Assembly: GCF_035083965.1 (NCBI RefSeq)
Contig: NC_089728.1
Coordinates: forward strand, 17,857,955-17,921,954
Source: Branchiostoma lanceolatum
Lineage: Eukaryota; Chordata; Leptocardii; Amphioxiformes; Branchiostomatidae
Reading direction: 5' to 3'
DNA: 64,000 bases
Shown: piece after piece, positions 57,283 through 64,000 of the stretch
How positions within the stretch are numbered: position 1 is the stretch's first letter
How the letters are laid out: the number at the start of each line of letters is the position of its first letter
Translations under genes and position numbers: made by a program
The notes under the pieces: generated by a model
The model's database searches: none
The model's input: the letters and a program-made list of their open reading frames with translations, nothing else
What the model was told of the DNA's origin: nothing

Positions 57283-58407
57283 GGTACATTTCGTTTCTTG
57301 TTGTAATTCTTAAATTATATGTTACAGCTCAAAGTTTATAACGTTAATTAGTAACGTTAACGTTAGCAAGGAAACTTAGCAAACGTTCTGTTGTAAAAAG
57401 TATCTCAAAACGGTTGCTGTGTGTTGTTCCGCACACTTTGTGAATCCTGATAAGCACAGGTATCAAACACTACTTCCTAATAAACACGTGCCACCTATAT
57501 GATCCTACAGTATCGGTATATTGTTGTAACGTTTTCTCCATTTTGACAAAACAATTACACTCTCTAAAACTGACCTGCAAGTATGGCCACTTTCCCCACT
57601 AGCCACGCCCCCTGCACTGCCAATTAGACCATGGAGATTATAGGTAGGAAAGTGCATGGTCATTTAACTGCATGGAATTATAGTAGTGTCTCATTGATTA
57701 TACAAATTAGGTCTTCATTTGCATATCTTAGACATATCTAGCAACATTCCTCCCTTATAGTAACCTTGCATAGACCTGTCTGTAACTCAGGTCAATTACG
57801 GCATGTGACACCCTGTAATTACCGGTATTTTACATATATGGTCATAATTATTGTTTGCATGGTCATAACGCCGAGAAATTTGACACACGGTTAGCGCGTC
57901 TTTGTCTGAATAAAATGACTGTACAAAATTTTTCATGTGACAGATTTTTGGGGTAAGAAATCGATATTTTGGTTAAAATATGACATGCTCACTTTATGTG
58001 CCCAAGCCCAGCTGGGGAAAGCAGCTTGAGTCTTGGTATTTTACAGGGTGTAAGGTAAACTCTTACAGATTAAATTTGTCCGCGGCCTTTTTGACCCTTT
58101 TGAAGGTATCGAATGTATTTTGGGGCAAAAACGTAGAAAAACGGGATTTTTTTCGTATTTTCTGTGAACTATTGAATCTGTTAACATTATATTGATGATT
58201 ACGAAAAAAAGCCTCGGATAGTTTGAAAGAGAAAGATGTGTCAAGTATCAACTTAGTTCTTGTTTCAACAGTATTGTTAATTTGAGCTGGGCTTGAGCCC
58301 GTAAAGTTGACTATGCGATCCGTCTAAAGCGCCGTATTAAACATGACGTAATGGGGGTACGGCCCACTCAGCATTGACCAATCAGAGAACGTTACCATTG
58401 GTTACAA

Positions 58408-58494
58408 AATGGCGGACGCCGACAGAACTTTTGTAAATCGTCGCTTATCATTTCTTTTAAAGCCTCTTCCTGAGTTCCTGCAGTCAGAAAATTA
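58408..58494 (+). CDS. Short open frame behind two CCAAT boxes
   Basis: ATGGCGGACGCCGACAGAAC opens a 28-codon frame ending TAA. It is preceded within 45 bases by 'gaccaatcag' and the inverted 'ccattggtt'. It could be a first exon (GTAAAT donor after eight codons) or a micro-ORF. No homologue is recognised. Confidence 0.2.
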
Positions 58495-58859
58495 ACAGAA
58501 ACAACGTTTTCGGATAGCTTATGCTTGACACATATGTATTTTATTTGATAGTCGTACAAAACTGTAAATACAGAGTTCCAGATGACATTCAGCGTCTCGT
58601 TCAGAGCCTCTGTTGCCAAAGTTTGGGATGCTAACGTACATCGCAAGTGAAAGAAACGAGAGCTGAAAAGCAAAGGGGGGAAAGGCATGCTCTGAGCAAA
58701 TGTGCATAAGGCACAGAGGCGCATTATGGGCGAAAACAGACGTGACAAACTTCCTGTCTACGGAAGGTTACAAGAAACGACAAACGCGGCGCGTGGGGCA
58801 GTATTTCGAATCGCGTGAAAAGGGACAGTTTGTTCAGAGATGTAGTGCATTAGAGAAGT

Positions 58860-60450
58860 GCAAGATGCAGCAGAATGCACCGTCTCCGCCATGGACAAAC
58901 TGGAAAAAGCCTACACACCTGTCCAAAGACAAGCACTCCTAGCTGCAACTGGGTGTCTTGAACGGACAAGCACAGAAGCACTGGAAGCAATCACAGGGGT
59001 ACCACCGATCGACATACATCTCACATGCAGACAAGCCCAGAGCTACCTGAGAATGGCAACAAAGCACACAGGAAACCCCATCTACGACGCCATCACACAC
59101 ATGAAGTCTCAAAAAACAGCTAACCAGACGGGATCCCAGCTGCACCTGCTACAGACCAGATTCAATGAGCTGAAGGAAGAGCTAGAGGAACACACAGTAG
59201 ACAAGGAACCATATTACGACAGAAGACTACCCCCCTTTGTCATGGGCACCATAACCGGCTCCTTCACACCTACAACTCACACCACAGGTGGAAAGGACAA
59301 AGCAAGAGATGACATCATACACATGCTGCAAAACATCTCAGACAACAGACAACCGACAACAGTCGTCTTCACAGACGGCTCTGCCCTGGGAAATCCCGGC
59401 CCCACCGGCAGTGCTGCTGTCATTTACGAACAATGGGGAAGCACTGAACCCTTTGCAGTGCGTAAACCAGTGGCAAGCAGATCCAACAACTACGAAGGGG
59501 AGCTGGAAGGTCTTCACCTAGCCATAGAAACACTCTCCAGACGACCATCTACCGCTAATCATGTCCTCATCCTATGTGACTGCAAGGCTGCAATAGAATC
59601 AGTCACAGGTATACACAGCAAGTCACTGCATACAACAGCCTTGTACATAGCATCAGAAACAAGCTACGCTCCCTCCATCTACAAGGACACACAATACAGT
59701 TCACATGGTGTCCCGGTCACATGGGCATACCCGGCAACGAGATTGCAGACAAAGAGGCAAAGTTAGCAGCAGCTGAAGCTGCTAACATCCAGATGAACGC
59801 ATCATGGACAAGACAACAGGCCACGAAACACATTGAAACTCAAGCACACATGAGATGGGACCGAAGAACAAAGCTGAACACAAAAAGCGAACACATGCAG
59901 AAGATAGCCATGAACATGAAGAAGAAAGGAAAAGCACTTGGAAAGAGACGCACACAAATCAACATCAACCGACTAGTCAGTGGCCACACAAAACTCAATG
60001 CCTACCAAAACTGGAAGAACCCTGAGACGTCTCCAAACTGCCCTAACTGCGACGCCCCGGAGACTACCAACCACTTCCTGTACCACTGCGCCCGCTATGA
60101 AAGGGAAAGACACCAAATGCTGCAGGAGATCGAAAGCACATACGAGACCTACGGCACGCCAGCGGAGAACAGACACACGGACATCGTCACTCTAGCTGGA
60201 ATGAGAGAAGACCTCACAGACGTAATCAACACACAGATGTACAGAACATTCTCCCAGTACATCGAGAGCACTCGCAGATTCGACGTGCTCAACTGAAACA
60301 CATCCAGCAACACGCTACCTCAAGTCACCAAGTGCTAAAAACCTAGCGAGAAATCAACAAGAACTGAAACCTAGCGACCAGCACAGCACCTGGAGACCAT
60401 GTCTAACGAAATAATAGACGTTAAACAAGGACAACAACAACAACAACAAC
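58860..60450 (+). pseudogene. 5'-truncated non-LTR retrotransposon: RT thumb, RNase H, zinc knuckle
   Basis: The first frame (to about 59690) holds the post-polymerase linker typical of I/Jockey-like reverse transcriptases, then an RNase H domain with catalytic Asp in FTDGSA, Glu in EGELEGL and Asp in LCDCKAA. The last RNase H motif (HMGIPGNEIADKEA) is in the next frame, starting near 59700, so one frameshift splits the domain. That second frame ends at 60296 with a CX2CX7HX4C knuckle. The tail is (CAA)n at 60428-60451. The polymerase core and endonuclease are absent. A dead copy; it is a cellular retroelement, not a virus. Confidence 0.85.
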
Positions 60451-60451
60451 A

Positions 60452-61480
60452 AGATTAAGTCGGGCTGAGGGAGCCTAAACAACATGCACCATACTGGATG
60501 CACTTTTTGTTTGATTGAGATGAAATGTTGGACCATGTGAAGTCATTACCTAGGTAGTAAGGTAATTCAATACCGATCCCTATAGTATCTGTTCTTACGA
60601 AAGGGTAGGCTGCATGTTGCAGTGCACTAGTGGGATGATTCAGCTGTCATGTGTTACCCAGTTTAATGCTGGTTACAATGCTCCTGTTTGAAGTGATTTA
60701 CACTGTTGATGTTTGGTTACAACAGTAAAAGTTTATTTTACAAAGCAGTTATTCTGCATGTGCTCATTCACAACGTTGTGATTAACAATGTAATATTGGA
60801 TCATCAAGTGCAAAACAAACCTCCACAAAATCTAACGGAAGTGAATCATTATTCAACATGTTCCATGCACACAATATACACCTCATGTCCATGTATTCAA
60901 CATGATTGAATGAGCGAGTCCCTAATTGTTTGTGCAGACTTATTCAAGGAACAAAAAACACATTAAACAGGCTAAGTATAGGTTGTTGCCATGCTATTTC
61001 ACAGAGTAGAATATTATGAAGATTGGAAGATCTAAGAATATCAAACTGTACACAAGTAAATTGACATGGATATATTTCTTCACTTCTTTAATTAAACACT
61101 TTAACATTAGGTAAATAAAATCACATAATCTAATCTATTTAAAATGAATGTAATCTTTCAGGATAATGCTTTGAAATTCAGCTTTTTAAAAAGGTGAACT
61201 TTAAAATTGATGGCAAAAATGTAAACCAACATAACTTGTCAATATTTTGCTTTCCAACAAGCAATTTCAGCTCCATATGTAGTACATGCTATTCATTCTG
61301 ACCTCAGCAAAATTAAGGCATAACTGTATAACATAAATGTATCTCATGTCTTTAAATAAATGTTTGTGAATAAGAACATGTAAGGTCCCATGGTATCAGA
61401 AATAACATGATTAAAGCTGTCCATCAAAGTATGCTTGTATTTCCATTGGGAGTGGTGACATTCTGACTTATCACAGGTCC
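60452..61480. other. Gene-free AT-rich stretch
   Basis: No open frame with recognisable coding character and no repeat family from this window was identified, apart from scattered short open frames without splice context. Confidence 0.5.
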
Positions 61481-61482
61481 TT

Positions 61483-63990
61483 GGCTACAGCCTGAAGAGC
61501 TTTACTGTCCTTTCTGCAGAAGTACTTAGATAAGCAGAGTCCTCAGTGCTGTGTTGACATCCTTGAGCAAAGTCCTACATCAAAAGAAAATATTTTGAAG
61601 ACCTGAGGTCATATGGCAAATATCATCTCATAGGATTCAATACTTGAGATTGCACAATAGCAATCACTGTATAAACAGGGTGGAAAGAATATAGATACAC
61701 ATTTGTCGTTTAACTTTAACCAAATACATAAGCCTGTATTGTACCTAATCATATTTACTGTAAAGTAATTGTCATTGTGAATTTGAAGAATAAATGAAGT
61801 GTCTTCAACATGTGCTCCTTTCATTTCCTTCAAGCATGCAGATACTCTGATTTAAGGATAGATCATGGTGACTGACAGAATTGTCAAATGTCACATAAAT
61901 GTTCCCAGAATGAAGATTTGCTATTCAAGGAGTCATCCAGCTACAATGTATAAGATATACTTAAACTTGGTGGCACGGTGGACTTGTATTTAGGGTTGTT
62001 GAAGCTAGAAGTGTTGTCTTGGAATCCCTGACAGAACCCAGAATACACCCTTGTTAAAGGCACTTTACAAATATTTCCTCACTGGACTCAGGTGAAAAAT
62101 GGAAACCTAACATTGGCTAGACATTTTCTTTGGGTAGGCTGATAAAAGGAAGTCTCATGCATGTTTGAGTAGAGACAAACCTTGACCCCTTTATTGAGAA
62201 GAATGGGGGACCAACCCAGTGAGAGTGGAATAAATCAGTCCAGAAATGTAGCTTGTGCTGCAGTTTAGCCAGTATACATACCTATCTCTAACCTTAATAT
62301 GTAGTATCAATGCACATACACACATATATACATATATACACACACACACACAATATTTTGTTTCTGTCATTAACTGAAATGTGTAAGTGCTACAATATTA
62401 CCTACAGTCTCCCTCCATGTAATGAACACCTAAGACAAAAAGGGAATGGAGTATGTCCTTTTTATTTACTTCCTTTAGCTTAAAGATACAATCAGTCCCT
62501 ATCTCATAGCTTGCACAGCTACACCCTAACTGGCTTTCTGTTCAGACTGTCTACTCTTTATTGAACTATTGGGCCATAGCATATCATTACAAAATACCCC
62601 ATCACAGCAGGTAATAGGAATTCACAATGAATACAACTTCATCCCTTAATGAATATAAAAATAAACCCTCCATGATAAATGACAGGAGATAATGTATGGT
62701 ATTATAAATATGAGAAATAAACAAATATGCCAAATGTATACTGCATGCATGGTTGTAATATACAGTACATACATATATGTACAACAGCAACAAGTTACAG
62801 AAATGTTCAATAAACATTTGCTCAACATCCATCCCTTTTCCTGTCAGCTAGCTTGTAATACTACTAACTTTATATGTGCAGTGAGATTAAACCTAACAAA
62901 CCTAACAAGCTTGCCTTTGACAAGCAAAATGGTGTGGTACATAAAGTAGTTGCTGGTTAAGTTAGACTGTTGTTTACCTGTGAGAGGGTCTTAACTATTT
63001 AAAAATGGAGGTTTTGACTGTACATACCTTAGGATACCTTAGGACGGCTCGGTGTAGAAGGCTTCGTCTTGCCTATAAGACACCCATACATACATGTACA
63101 TGTCATTAGAGTTCATGTCATTAAAATTAAACATGTTTTTGACTTTTTTTCCAAGGGCATATCAGTTCTAGGCTATAGACTATTTAGTCAATCTGTGTGA
63201 GTCAGTCTATAAAACTATAGGCTATAGACTATTAAAAAAACTATAATAAGCATTCAAACATGGAAAAAGATGCATCTAACTTCTTTTGGAGTTTGTCAAA
63301 ATCTGTCCAGGGAGAATTGCAAGTGTACATTTCTTGTCAAAGACAATACATGCATGTAGTATCAATATCTAGGAAGATGACTAAGTACTGTTCCACCTTA
63401 GGACAGTTATAACTCCTTGCAAGGCATATCCCTTTTTGCTTTATCTATTCCCATTTCGTAGATAGATATTTTTTCATTGATAAGGCACATTGGCTTAGAG
63501 TTATATGTACAGTACAGTTATGTGGACAGTTATGTGTACAGCACAGTACAGAAATAGACGTCAAACATTAGGACAACAACAACAACAACAGTGCTACAGA
63601 GCCCCAGCCTGTAGGCTCTGTAGTACTGTTGTTGTTGATGTCCTTATAATCTCTATTTCTGTACTGTACTATACACATAACTATCCACATAACTGCTGTA
63701 CACATAACTCTCAGCCAATGCTATGTTTCAAACTAAATTGCAAGCCAGAGTTGTTACATGCAGATCCAATAAATAAGCATTTTGATTGCTACTCACAATT
63801 TCAAAGCCGCCCTATTGAGAGTGTTTGAAAACATTGTTGACACTGTCCTGGTGGTGGGTTCCTTGTCTGCATGCATTCCGTCAAGATGCCGTTCAAGAAT
63901 CACCCGGGCTCGTGCACGGGAACAAATATTTACCTTCAAGATTGCATTCAGCTCGATATTACCCACATTACACTGCTCCCCTGGAGCCAT
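61483..63990 (-). CDS. Tentative minus-strand gene with three candidate exons
   Basis: Candidates: 63934-63990 (ATG, MAPGEQCNVGNIELNAILK, then GTAAAT), 63025-63069 (acceptor tcttatag, donor GTATGT, open in one frame as ARRSLLHRAVLRYPK), and an acceptor 'gatgtag' at 61575 followed by frames ending near 61483 or 61530. Phase 0 links the first two. The third is open either as DFAQGC... or as a leucine-rich end TLLKDVNTALRTLLI in another phase. I recognise no family, and exons may be missing or false. Confidence 0.2.
62155..62260 (+). repeat. SINE body fragment
   Basis: 'cttgacccctttattgagaa', 'ccaacccagtgagagtg' and 'aaatcagtccagaaatg' resemble the SINE text at 34960-35040. Upstream 'cctcactggactcagg' at 62080 belongs to the same decayed copy. 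Confidence 0.35.
63488..63720. repeat. Foldback element with (CAA)n/(TTG)n arms
   Basis: Ends CATTGGCT and AGCCAATG. Inner arms pair 'gttatgtgtacagcacagta' type sequence, 'gtacagaaatag', '(aac)n' and 'gctacagagcc' with their complements around a short loop near 63608. No coding potential. Confidence 0.75.
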
Positions 63991-64000
63991 ATCCCACAGT

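Noticed and set aside
58392-58748. 118-codon minus-strand open frame opposite the CCAAT-box start
   Set aside because: Its lower part is antisense to the short ATGGCGGACGCC frame; no domain, and no splice partner was found.

Overview
This window is animal nuclear DNA: intron-rich protein genes with GT-AG junctions, clear bilaterian orthologues and a dense load of short DNA transposons and tRNA-derived SINEs. The gene structures and repeat style fit a lancelet (Branchiostoma) best. That assignment is inference from recall, not a search result.

Layout. 1-1605 (+): the last two coding exons of IFT27, whose first exon(s) lie off the left edge. 5315-27472 (-): a 23-exon CEP89 gene meeting IFT27 tail to tail. 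30846-35998 (-): an 11-exon CCNDBP1 gene. 37679-38512 (-): a single-exon TLC-domain gene (TLCD3A/FAM57A type). 38939-42372 (+): a six-exon PDCD5 gene that starts 426 bp from the TLC gene, head to head. 45402-56528 (-): a 17-exon CLPTM1L gene. 57264 onwards (+): one possible first coding exon. 58860-60450 (+): a 5'-truncated, frameshifted non-LTR retrotransposon tail. 60450-64000: no recognised gene, only tentative minus-strand exons. All CEP89, CCNDBP1, PDCD5 and CLPTM1L exons were joined by hand. Splice phases agree at every junction and each total coding length is a multiple of three.

Functional themes. IFT27 (intraflagellar transport) and CEP89 (distal appendage/basal body) are both ciliary, and a near-perfect RFX X-box sits 63 bp upstream of the CEP89 start codon. 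CEP89 and PDCD5 are also near neighbours on human 19q13.11, so their closeness here may be ancient linkage.

Most unusual structure. CEP89 intron 14 opens with about 42 tandem copies of a 55-bp unit. The unit is the last 34 nt of exon 14 plus the first 21 nt of the intron, so the exon end and its 5' splice site are copied about 42 times. Only the first donor keeps the frame: reading past it meets TAA after two codons. On the CEP89 sense strand each unit also carries TATATAAG. Smaller duplications of an exon end occur at CLPTM1L exon 4 and at the CEP89 last exon. Several non-autonomous transposon families can be defined from their ends and target duplications: PIF/Harbinger-like (TTA/TAA), Mutator-like (9 bp), hAT-like (5 bp), and two palindromic TA-flanked families.
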